Part shown: positions 9,628 through 21,500 of the stretch, in pieces
Position numbering within the stretch: position 1 is the first letter of the stretch
How the letters are laid out: every line of letters begins with the position of its first letter
Source: Lamellibrachia satsuma
Taxonomy: Eukaryota; Annelida; Polychaeta; Sabellida; Siboglinidae
Direction of reading: 5' to 3'
Length of the DNA stretch: 64,000 bases
Assembly (NCBI GenBank): GCA_033239005.1
Contig: BSQZ01000001.1
Coordinates: 16,876,500 to 16,940,499, forward strand
The notes under the pieces: model-generated
What the model was told of the DNA's origin: nothing
The model's input: only the letters and a program-made list of their open reading frames with translations
The model's database searches: none
Program-made: the position numbers and the translations under genes

Positions 9628-9811
9628 TGACAAGCTGCCAGTGCCGGTGGACAAAATTGCTGAATATAGATACACCTCTCAAGACCAAATTTCAATATTT
9701 TGTTTTCTGACTTAATAAAATTATTAGGTCAGAAAACAAAATCTTGAAATTTGGTCTTGAGAGGTGTATCTATATTCAGCAATTTTGTCCACCGGCACTG
9801 GCAGCTTGTCA
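9628..9811. repeat. Near-perfect fold-back (inverted repeat)
   Basis: Two arms of about 90 bp are reverse complements with about two mismatches, and meet near 9719 with almost no loop. The arms run TGACAAGCTGCCAGTGCC ... and end ... GGCACTGGCAGCTTGTCA. No coding sequence lies inside and no clear target duplication is seen. It is consistent with a fold-back MITE or a recent palindromic duplication. Confidence 0.8.
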
Positions 9812-10167
9812 ATTTTCACAATTAACTTAATGGGGGAAGACTGTATAAAAAACAATTTAACAATATTTACACGCAGAATCAAGATAATTACACGAAATCA
9901 TAACTGCAACAAGAAATGTATAAATCATTTAGAAAAATTTTATTTCAAGATGTTCTGGCTGAAGTTCTTCTGTTGATTTCGGTTATGCGATCTCAGCCAG
10001 TATAGATTTTTGCTGGTTTTGAAGACGCTGACTTCCAGCAGATCTTTGTCGAGGGCAGTTGGGAGTGTTGTTCATGGTCGCCCTCGCCAGCCAGCAATGT
10101 CAGTGGGTGTGAAATATTGGTCTATGGCCAGCTGTGCAGGGGCTTCACGTAGCATGCAAAACACATT

Positions 10168-10170
<3 letters not shown>
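9812..10170. other. No gene recognised
   Basis: The open frame from about 10010 runs into the AT microsatellite and shows no domain. Bases 9990-10150 are more GC-rich than the surroundings and may be an unrecognised repeat. Confidence 0.3.
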
Positions 10171-10212
<42 letters not shown>

Positions 10213-10216
10213 TATT
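10170..10216. repeat. (TA)n microsatellite
   Basis: An almost uninterrupted alternation of T and A. Confidence 0.9.
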
Positions 10217-10295
10217 TATATTAGTAACATTATATTAACATATCATTGTTTTAAATATATACTTTATTGGTTGATGATGATTGATGATATAGGAC

Positions 10296-10450
10296 TTTTT
10301 TATTCCAGGATATATGAGACAGTAAACTGTGAATATTGCTACACTCAGCATACAGTGTACTGTGAACATTGACACGCTTCACCGGCATGGATTTATGAAA
10401 CAGTGAATATTGCTACACAGCATACAGTGTACTATGAACAATCATCATGC
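10296..10450. repeat. Degenerate direct repeat (two copies)
   Basis: The motif 'gtgaatattgctacac ... cagcatacagtgtact' occurs at about 10328 and 10402. A weaker third copy lies around 10620-10655. Confidence 0.6.
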
Positions 10451-10812
10451 ACTTGGCTCCCAGATGGAATAATGTAGAATCTTGCAGCCGTCGTCCATTC
10501 AACACAAGAAATGTCGGATTCAACAGTGAAATACTGTAAAAAAATGTTATAAACATTACATCATGTTGAATTGCACAACGTAAAGTCAACATTATTTTAT
10601 GAAGCAGTGACTGAAATATAAATATTGCTGTACTGAACCTGCAGTGTACTGTGCAGTCCCAGAATATGTAATAAATTGTGTTATATTTATGCAATGGCAT
10701 TGTTTTTCTTCACAAAAAAACATTTAGCACTTTATGTGGAACACCAATTAGTATATATTTCTCAAATAATTATTTCACCATTGTCACTATGCAAAATTAT
10801 TTTGGTATTCTT

Positions 10813-10894
<82 letters not shown>

Positions 10895-10903
10895 CGTCCA
10901 TGC

Positions 10904-10946
<43 letters not shown>
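10813..10946. repeat. Compound (GT)n-(TA)n microsatellite
   Basis: About 38 GT units (10815-10890) are followed by a short spacer and about 17 TA units (10913-10946). The open frames that cross it are artefacts of the dinucleotide run. Confidence 0.95.
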
Positions 10947-10950
<4 letters not shown>

Positions 10951-10959
10951 GGGAATGAA

Positions 10960-11670
10960 AGTCCAGGCTCTGCCAAAAAGTTATACAAATATCTTCATAA
11001 TCGTGGATGTTATGGCTTTTTATTGAAATATATTGGTCTGACGAAATAGCATGCTAATTAGCCATTGTTGACTTATTAATTGAGTTACTATTAATGATGA
11101 CTAATGTATATTTATGACCCTACTTAATGTGTTTTGAAATGATACATATATATTCATAATGATGGAAGTTATGGCCTTTTATAAAAAGGTGTTGACCTGT
11201 TGCGTTTGCGCATTAATTAGCCAATATTGATTTATTAATTGCATCAATTGAGTTATGTATATTTTATGACCCTGTTTAATGAGTTTGTAAACCCTGAGCA
11301 AATTATGCAAATATCTTCATAATCATGGAAGTTATGGCCTTTTATTAAAAGTTGTTGGCCTATTGAGGTTGCACATTAATTAGCCAATATTGACTTATTA
11401 ATTGCATCAAATGAGTTACAAGTGTGTGTGATGTATATGTATGACCCTTGTTAATGAGTTTGTAAACCCTGAACAAATTATACAAATATCTTCATAATCA
11501 TGGAAGATATGGCCTTTTATCAAAATGTGTCAGTCAGTTGACTTCACGCACTAAATAGCCAATATTGACTTATTAATTGCATTAACTGAGTTACTATTAA
11601 TGATACATGACTGGACTACATATATATTTATGACCCTACTTAATGTGCTTGCAATTCCTGAAGAAATTAT
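10960..11670. repeat. Diverged tandem repeat, four units of about 160-176 bp
   Basis: The block 'ttcataatcatggaagttatggccttttat' followed by 'attagccaatattgacttattaattgca' and 'tatgacccta/gtttaatg' recurs with starts near 10994, 11153, 11315 and 11491. Units are clearly diverged. No coding capacity. Confidence 0.8.
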
Positions 11671-12065
11671 TAAAATATATATACAAACAAAAAAGTTATG
11701 CCATTTTAATCATACATTTATTGAAAAATAACACAAAAATGAGAGACTTTTGCCTGTATACAAGATACACAAAATGTTTGGATTTTAACCGCATTAAAAT
11801 CGCAACATCTTTGGATCTAACAAAGATTTATTGATAAAATAAACAGTTTTGGGTTCCTTTACATGTCACCTTTCATATAAATCAACAATTGCCAATGTCC
11901 TACCATGAGATCTCATTTTTGTTTGAAGTGCCTAATCAAATACCATACCTTTTGGGGTATTTAAGACTTAGCTTAATTAAGCTAATAAATGTGTCTGTCT
12001 TTCGTCTGTGGCTCGTTCATTCATAAAACTGCAACTTGCAGCTTGATTCAACCGGTTCAAGCTGA

Positions 12066-12106
12066 CGCTAGCTAAGGCTAAGCCAAGGCTAAGGCTAAGC
12101 CTAAGT
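12066..12106. repeat. (GCTAAG)n-like simple repeat
   Basis: Imperfect hexamer repeats of GCTAAG/GGCTAA about 0.3 kb upstream of the trehalase start codon. Confidence 0.6.
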
Positions 12107-12332
12107 ACATGACCTGGGCCGGGGCTCGTAGCGTAGGGAAAGAATAATACAATTTGAATTGTACAACCGAACGCTACCTAAACCAATTATGGTAAAATCG
12201 GTTTGTGTAAATTTGTGGATAGATGAACACCTAGTAGTGTATGCCTTTCGTTTACGGCTTTTATTATCATACGTATCTGTAAATAAGGCATGACCTAGAA
12301 TTTAACTTACAGGTCTCGAGTGCGTGAACTAG

Positions 12333-12340
12333 TGACGTCA
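12333..12340. promoter_or_regulatory. CRE-like palindrome TGACGTCA
   Basis: A perfect cAMP-response-element palindrome lies 41 nt before the trehalase ATG, presumably in the promoter or 5' UTR. Binding by CREB/ATF-type factors is possible but inferred from the motif alone. Confidence 0.35.
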
Positions 12341-12380
12341 ACGATAATTGGGCATCAACAACCGCGCAAAGCCCAAGGAA

Positions 12381-12535
12381 ATGGAGATTCGGCTTTACCT
12401 TACTAGCAAGTTGAATACGATGGCGATGCGATTGGTTATGTTGCGAGTGTCTTTGTGCGTCATTGCATCCACGTTAAGCGCATGTGCATTCAGCGAAAAC
12501 GCAAGTTCAAAGAAATATGCGTACGCGTGCGACAG
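12381..12535 (+). CDS. TREH: TREH coding exon 1
   Basis: Encodes the signal peptide and 'KKYAYACD'. Donor GTGAG at 12536, phase 2; the split codon AG|C gives Ser. Confidence 0.85.
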
Positions 12536-15500
12536 GTGAGAACGTCGTATAGTTGTAATCGTTGACGTCGTACTTTTTTTTATAAAATTATGTCTTCGCT
12601 ATGCCTATGGCCATGCCTGTGGAACTCATCGAACTCGGCCCGCCAAATTTATTTGTTAATAGCTGGCTATGTGAAATGTTTAATGTACTATGTACAGTCA
12701 GTGACGAGTTAATGATATATTATGATATTATATAGTCAATAAATATATCTAATTTTTACATAGATGTTTCGGTCACGTCGATCTCGGCACACACATTTAA
12801 GACTAGCTGTTAGAGGCGCTGCTACTATGTCTATGCTATATACATGTACATATTAAAAATAACCCAAAGCATTTCTGGAGCTATGCTCGGTCAAAGATGA
12901 AAACAAGACCAAGAGTTGGTGATCTCCAAACGGAGGAAAATGCAGAACTGACAACCACCGATAAAGTCAAGAGAAGGCAGAGGTACTGTACGTGTAAATT
13001 CTTTAGTGATGTCTTTACTAGAGAAGACCTAAAAAATGTGCCAACATTTGAGGAGCATCAGGGAATTGAAAATCTAGATGATATCAACTTCACTGCTGAC
13101 GATGTTGAAAAGAAATTGGAAAACCTCAAAATCGGGAAGTCACCAGGTCCTGATGGCATACATCCCCGGGTACTAAAAGAGCTTGCTAAAGAATTGAAAA
13201 TGCCACTGTTCATCATATTCAGGAAGTCACTGGATACAGGCATACTACCAAAAGTCTGGAAAATTGCAAATGTATCGCCAATATTCAAGAAAGGCAGTAG
13301 GCATCTAGCGGCAAACTACAGGCCAGTTAGCTTGACGGCAGTGGCATGTAAAGTCATGGAATCCCTGGTCAAAGATGCCATAATAATACACATGGAAAAA
13401 ACAAATTAATTGCAGACCAGCAGCATGGTTTCATTGCTGGAAGATCATGTACCACACAGCTAATTTCAACATTGGAAGACTGGACCAAAAAAAAAGTTTA
13501 GATGATGGAGAATGTGTAGATGCAATATACATGGATTTAAAGAAGGCTTTTGACTCAGTACCACACCAGAGGCTGCTTGCTAGGTTAAAAGGATACGGAA
13601 TTAAGGGAAACTTCTGAAATGGATTGAAACATTTCTCACCTGTCGCAAACACCGTGTATTAGTCAATGGAGCAGCATCTTCGTGGTTGGAAGTAGTGAGT
13701 GGGGTACCACAGGGCAGTGTCCTCGGGTGTGTAGGGTACCACAGGGCAGTGTCCTCTGACATATTCTTTTTATACTGTATATTAATGATATAACAAATGT
13801 TGTAACATGTGACATGAAGATCTTCGCGGATGATACAAAAATATATCACAAAACTTCAGCGAGGCAAGATTGTATAAACCTACAGAAAGACATAGACAGA
13901 TTACAAGACTGGGCTGAGAAGTGGCAGTTACAATTTCACCCAGATAAATGCAAAGTTCTAAGAATTGGACATGGGCACCCAGAATTTACCTATACTTTGA
14001 CAACTGCAACAGGTGCAAATCCTCTGGAGTGTAGCCATGTAGAGAAAGACCTGCATGGCATCCAAGTTGATGACCAGTTAAAATTTACACAACAGGTACA
14101 GCAGGCAGTGTCAAACACAAATAGATTGCTGGGTGTAATACGAAGAACATATCAATACCTAGATAGGACAACCTTTCTTCATCTATATAAGGGACTAGTC
14201 CGTCCTACTTTGGAATACAGCATGATATTGATGCTGTGGAGGCTGTCCAGAGAAGAGCTACACGGATGGTCCCAGTACTGAGACATTTAGATTATGAATC
14301 TAGACTAAAGGTGTTAAATTTACCAACACTGACCTATTGTCGTTTACGAGGTGATGTAATCGATGTACGAGGTGATGTAATCGATATACTTGCATGGCAT
14401 TTTTACCTTTTCGCACGATATGTTTAATCAAGACTTATATGAAGGCACACGGGGTCATTCTCTAAAGCTGTTCAAGGACCGGAGTAAACGGGAATTAAGG
14501 AGGCATTTCTTTAGCCAGAGAGTCATTAATATATGGAATTCACTTCCGGACACCGTCGTCACTGCACCATCAGTAAATATGCTAAAAAAATCGACTTGAC
14601 AAACACTGGCGAAACCAGGTAGTCAGATATGACTACAAAGCCAAACTAAGGCTAGCCAAGAGCGGTACATAGGCAGATTTTGCCTGAAGACTGATAACCG
14701 AAGAGGATATGTATATGTATGTATGTTATTTGTGATGTTACTGTGTGTGTGCATGCGTGCGTGTGTGTACATGTTATGTTTATTTGTGGAGGATACAAAA
14801 ATCATAATGTAATAATACAAAGTGGTTTATTATACATAAAAACATTACAAAATCTCAGTTGGACATCCATTCAATATATTAAAACAAATTATAAAATGCT
14901 GACCAATTTAATATGTATATCTGGTATGTTTGGTTCACGTTCCAACAGTTTATTCTGGGGAGGGGTTGACTATGCCTTAACTATTGGCCCGTACAGTTAC
15001 GAACATGCTCTCAGATGTTGCAGAGCAGAACGGTCGCCATTCTCGTATACCTAGGATACTAGTCTAGACAGGTGAAAAATTTCGCAGAATGTGAATTTGC
15101 AATGAGATGAACCAAAACGAATCGAATTGAGGAGGGACCTTTAAATATTTGGTGGCCGAGATCAACGTGATCAAAACATCTATGTAAAAATTATATATAT
15201 ATTTATTGACTATATAATATAATTATATCATTAACTTGTCACTGTGACATAGTACATTAAACATTTCACATAGCCAGCTATTAACAAATAAATAAGTGGG
15301 CCGAGATCGACTTGATTCTTCGCCATCGGTATCAGTAACATCTTAAATTATCACTGGAGATGGTGCAATGACGCTCAGCTTGACGCATTCTTCACGCCTC
15401 TACACTTCTATTGAGCTCTAGTGCCTCTGCATTTGTTGCACAGCTCCAACTTGAGAACCTGTCGTCCACGAAAACAGAGAGTCAGCATGATATACAAAAC

Positions 15501-18500
15501 AATAAACGCTCTATAAACTACTATGACGGTGAACCCAGCAACTGCACCTCTAGAGGACATCAAGCTAAGCTCCAAATCCTCCACTCCCGAACTGATGTAT
15601 ACCTAGTACCTACACTCCTTCCCATCATCATCAACTACATCCCTACCTTCATTCAGGTCTTCACTGAAGGGATGGATGGGGCACCACATATAATCATCAA
15701 ATATATCATTGACATCATACCTTTTTATTAGTTCTTAACTGTTTACATTATGATTATAATTTGTTAACTTTGTTTTTAACTTTTAATACTGCTGCCTTTT
15801 AATCACTGGAAAAGTGCTGGCTCCACACGTTATTACCCAAGTAGAGTTTATTCCTCGATATTTGGGGCAACTACAGTAATATAAAGAAAGAAAGAAAGTA
15901 GGCACTGCATGTCAAATTAATCTGCTTTTTGCCATTGTGTATCTGCACCAATGTGAAATAGGTACTTTTTAATGCCATTTTTACCATAGAAAAAAACCAG
16001 CAATTGCCAATATGTATATATCATTGTAAAGCTAATGAGTCGGTCTTTCATTCACCATTACCTTTTAAAGAATCTAGTAGTTTTAGTACACAGTCGCTTT
16101 GGAGAAGGAAATAAACAAACTTTTTCCATAAACGGGCATGGCTTCTGTCACATTTGTGCAAATGGGTCACATCATATTTTGGCTTTGTTAATTTGGTAAA
16201 AATGCATGGATTTAAATTAGATTAGCATGAGGGACAGTCAGACAAATCAAATGTTGGCAAGTACTATATTCCAATATGTTTTATTTAATTGTTGCTCAAT
16301 TATAACTTACGTTTTTATAGTGATAACGTTTGGTACTATTTGACTAAGTGTAAATCACAGAAAAATACATTTGGAAATATAACTATATATTAAATGAACA
16401 TTATTCTATCAGTCATTATTTCATGCATGTATCTGCTTGCGCATAGCGCCAGCAATTTTAAAATGCCCTCTCTGCCACCATCGTGGATTAATGCTCATCC
16501 GGAAATGACTTCCAAAATACTTGTTGCTATGCATTCCTTATCCTTTTGTAAGAAATACACTTTACATACACTGCCATTTGAAACACTTAATGTGGTCAAT
16601 AATAATACAATTTGTATTTATTGGGCTGCATTCCATTACAAATTAAGTTACTGAAGTGGGTGCATATGTTTTTATAGCAAGGTGTACTGCCAAGGTCTCC
16701 TACTGGACACTGTACAACGCACCCGCATCTTCTGTGACTCCAAGACTTTTGTTGATATGACCCTAAAATATGAACCAGGTGAGATAATTGGTTGTGTGGT
16801 TAACTTAGATATAGTTTACTGATTAGAGCACTGTCACCTGTCTCTGTTTTATCTTAGTCAGAACACAATCAGTATTCTCTTCAGTGTTATTTAAGGACTA
16901 GATCAGGACTATGCTGTTACCTGGAAATGTGTTTTGGGCCATGAGTAGTCTCTAGACTCTAGAGCTCCCTAATGTTACAGTACTAACTTGCTACCAGTTC
17001 ACACTCTAAACAACAACGAGGTTCTGTGACTTGCTCTCTGAACCCCACCCCCCACTTATGGACTGATCATCAATGACAATTATTCTGTAAAATTGTTATT
17101 TATTCTTGGAAGAACATTGATAATGCTAATTGTGTTGCTTCGTGGTTTCCACTGCAGCAGATGTTGTCATCACTTCTGGTTATTTATCATGGGTGGTTCT
17201 GAGCATTTGCATATTTCCTCTGTAGGCGTGTCATCCAGTGTTCACTGTACTGAGTGTACATGTTTCCTGTGTGTGTAGGCGTGTCATCCAGTGTTCACTG
17301 TACTGAATGTACATGTTTCCTGTGTGTGTAGGCGTGTCATCCAGTGTTCACTGTACTGAGTGTACATGTTTCCTGTGTGTGTAGGCATGTCATCCAGTGT
17401 TCACTGTACTGAATGTACATGTTTCCTGTGTGTGTAGGCGTGTCATCCAGTGTTCACTGTACTGAGTGTACATGTTTCCTGTGTGTGTAGGCGTGTCATC
17501 CAGCATTCACTGTACTGAGTGTACATGTTTCCTGTGCGTGTAGGCGTGTCATCCAGCGTTCACTGTACTGAGTGTACATGTTTCCTGTGCGTGTAGGCGT
17601 GTCATCCAGCGTTCACTGTACTGAGTGTACATGTTTCCTGTGCGTGTAGGCGTGTCATCCAGTGTTCACTGTACTGAATGTACATGTTTCCTGTGCGTGT
17701 AGGCGTGTCATCCAGTGTTCACTGTACTGAATGTACATGTTTCCTGTGTGTGTAGGCGTGTCATCCAGTGTTCACTGTACTGAATGTACATGTTTCCTGT
17801 GTGTGTAGGCGTGTCATCCAGTGTTCACTGTACTGAATGTACATGTTTCCTGTGTGTGTAGGCGTGTCATCCAGTGTTCACTGTACTGAATGTACATGTT
17901 TCCTGTGTGTGTAGGCGTGTCATCCAGTGTTCACTGTACTGAATGTACATGTTTCCTGTGTGTGTAGGCGTGTCATCCAGTGTTCAATGTACTGAGTGTA
18001 CATGTTTCCTGTGTGTGTAGGCGTGTCATCCAGCGTTCACTGTACTGAGTGTACATGTTTCCTGTGCGTGTAGGCGTGTCATCCAGCGTTCATTGTACTG
18101 AGTGTACATGTTTCCTGTGCGTGTAGGCGTGTCATCCAGCATTCATTGTACTGAGTGTACATGTTTCCTGTGCGTGTAGGCGTGTCATCCAGTGTTCACT
18201 GTACTGAGTGTACATGTTTCCTGTGCGTGTAGGCGTGTCATCCAGTGTTCACTGTACTGAATGTACATGTTTCCTGTGTGTGTAGGCGTGTCATCCAGTG
18301 TTCACTGTACTGAATGTACATGTTTCCTGTGTGTGTAGGCGTGTCATCCAGTGTTCACTGTACTGAATGTACATGTTTCCTGTGTGTGTAGGCGTGTCAT
18401 CCAGTGTTCACTGTACTGAATGTACATGTTTCCTGTGTGTGTAGGCGTGTCATCCAGTGTTCACTGTACTGAATGTACATGTTTCCTGTGTGTGTAGGCG

Positions 18501-21500
18501 TGTCATCCAGCGTTCACTGTACTGAGTGTACATGTTTCCTGTGTGTGTAGGCGTGTCATCCAGCGTTCACTGTACTGAGTGTACATGTTTCCTGTGTGTG
18601 TAGGCGTGTCATCCAGCGTTCACTGTACTGAGTGTACATGTTTCCTGTGTGTGTAGGCGTGTCATCCAGCGTTCACTGTACTGAGTGTACATGTTTCCTG
18701 TGTGTGTAGGCGTGTCATCCAGCGTTCACTGTACTGAGTGTACATGTTTCCTGTGTGTGTAGGCGTGTCATCCAGCGTTCACTGTACTGAGTGTACATGT
18801 TTCCTGTGTGTGTAGGCGTGTCATCCAGCGTTCACTGTACTGAGTGTACATGTTTCCTGTGTGTGTAGGCATGTCATCCAACATTCATTGTACTGAGTGT
18901 ACATGTTTCCTGTGTGTGTAGGCGTGTCATCCAGCGTTCACTGTACTGAGTGTACATGTTTCCTGTGTGTGTAGGCATGTCATCCAGCGTTCACTGTACT
19001 GAGTGTACATGTTTCCTGTGCGTGTAGGCATGTCATCCAGCGTTCACTGTACTGAGTGTACATGTTTCCTGTGTGTGTAGGCGTGTCATCCAGTGTTCAC
19101 TGTATTGAGTGTACATGTTTCCTGTGTGTGTAGGCGTGTCATCCAGTGTTCACTGTATTGAGTATACATATTTCCTCTGTAGGCATGTCACCCAATATTC
19201 ATTGTACTGAGTGTATATGTTTCCTCTGTAGGCGTGTCATCCAGTGTTCGTTGTACTGAGTGTATATGTTTCCCCTGTAAGTATGTCATCCAGTGTTCAT
19301 TGTACTGAGTGTATGTTTCCTCTGTAGTTGTGTCATCCAGTGTTCATTGTACTGAGTGTATATGTTTCCTCTGTAGTTGTGTCATCCAGTGTTCACTGTG
19401 CTGAGTGTATATGTTTCCTCTGTAGGCATGTCATCCAGTGTTCACTGTACTAAGTATAATGTTTCCTCTGTAAGCATGTCATCCAGTGTTCATTGTACTG
19501 AGTGTATATGTTTCCTCTGTAGTTTTGTCATCCAGTGTTCACTGTACTAAGTATAATGTTTCCTCTGCAGGTGTGTCATGCAATGTTCACAGAACTAATT
19601 GTGCACATTTGAGGCAATTAAACCATATGTCACGTATGTCCTTGTCTCGTTTTTTATTTATCCCTCATAGGAATGAACTACTCTCACTTCCTTGTCATCT
19701 TGCAAGGTTGAAAGATTACTTGAGTCTTAGTTAGTCATAGTGTTGCTATGCTCTGCAGTAGTTCATACAGAAAGTGTATAGCACAATGTGTTTAAATGGG
19801 ATTAGAATTTTAATGCACATGTGAGTTGTAGGAAAGTGTCTCATCAGTCATGTATATACTGAATTGACATGTTTTTATGTGACTGCGAAAAATTAATTGC
19901 AATCTTGTTAAATGTGTCAACTGTATACTGTTTTGCAGATGTAATAAATACATGTATGTCAATTAACAAATAATTTACTAGGTTTACTGGTTCAGTTAGA
20001 TTCACATTGTATTGAGCTGCTTGTGTGCAATCATACATTATTCATTGTATAGTGTGCAGCACTCTCTGACACATCTTGATTGTTCAAGACTTGTCAGTGT
20101 GGTCTAGTTGAGTTATGTTGGCCAATATCATATAGTGTGCGGTTGGCACAGTAGTAATATATTTGGCATACATGTGACAGCCAGACATAGTGGTTGTGCG
20201 GTTGATTATAAGATATTCCGGTGTAAGAAAAAATACTTTTATTTGTAGATGTTATCACAGAAAAGTTCCATCAGCTGTATAACAGGTCTGGAGGCCACAT
20301 AAGTTTACCGGCCCTGAAACAGTTCATTGCGGAACACCTGTCTGAGCCCGGAGATGAACTGGAGGAGTGGACGCCTGCTGACTGGACAGACAAGTAGGTA
20401 GCTGTGTCCTCTCTTGTGTTCCCACTAACCATTGGAGATCTTGTCATCATAGGCAACTCATGTTATCTTAACAAATTATTGAATGGATTGAGTTACATAT
20501 AATGCATTAATTATGAATAGTCTTTAAATTTTCAGTTATGCCGTTATGGTCAAGATATTGCATAACAGTTTGGTCACATGTATTTATTCTTCAATCCTAA
20601 CAGTAACAGCCATCTTCTGTAAAATGCAATGGACAGTTCAAAGAGTTTACTCATGCTCTAGTGTACACAAACTGTTTATTCTGGGTACTGCACTCATCTT
20701 GTAGCTGGACTTAGTAGCATAGGAAACTGGTGTGAACTGGTTGGAGCCTGTCCTTATGTTGGCTAGTGGAGGGCAATCATAGGTAGTGTATTTGCTGGCT
20801 AGCTGAGTCTCACTCATGTTCATATGTCAGTAAAAACGTCAAAAATGTACAATTGAGGTTTCACGTTGTTGAAAAACTAACCTTCCTTAACTAATTTAAA
20901 ACTTGGCATGTGGGTAGAAGATGTATTGGAGGATTTGGAGGCAAAATATCTCCTTACTCATATTTTCTTTTCTTATTTTATGATCAGGGTTCGAAATTAA
21001 AGTCGGTCCCTCGGTCTGTGGCTGATTTATTTGATGTCGGACCGACAAAAAAATTAAGTTACTGGTCCTGTGGTCCGATTATTCGCATGGGTCATTCTTT
21101 GAGATAATATGGTATTGTTGCACACATCGCGCAAGTACGAAACTGCCGAAAGGCTGCGTCTGACTGAGAGGCGGAAATTTTCACAAGTACGGTGTCATTG
21201 ATACGCGTGACTTGATTGGTCGAGATTTGGAGAGATCATGCATCCTGGCCAATCATGGTGTGTCTTACATGAATCTCCTTGTCAGCCATGTTAATATTTC
21301 TGTGAAACACAAACTTACTCATATAATTTTTCCAGATAATTTTGTAGATTTGTTTGTGTAAATACACTTAGGTGACGTACAGATTAACTGTAAATAAGTA
21401 GCAACCATCCATAGCGTTCCAGAGTAAAGTTTACCATGTCCTTGTCAAAGTTTGGCTTTACGGGATGTGAGCCGGCACCCTCTAAAAAGCGGAAAACAGA

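Noticed and set aside
17226..19600. CRISPR-like array
   Set aside because: Units are contiguous 53-bp tandem copies without unique spacers, in a eukaryotic intron.
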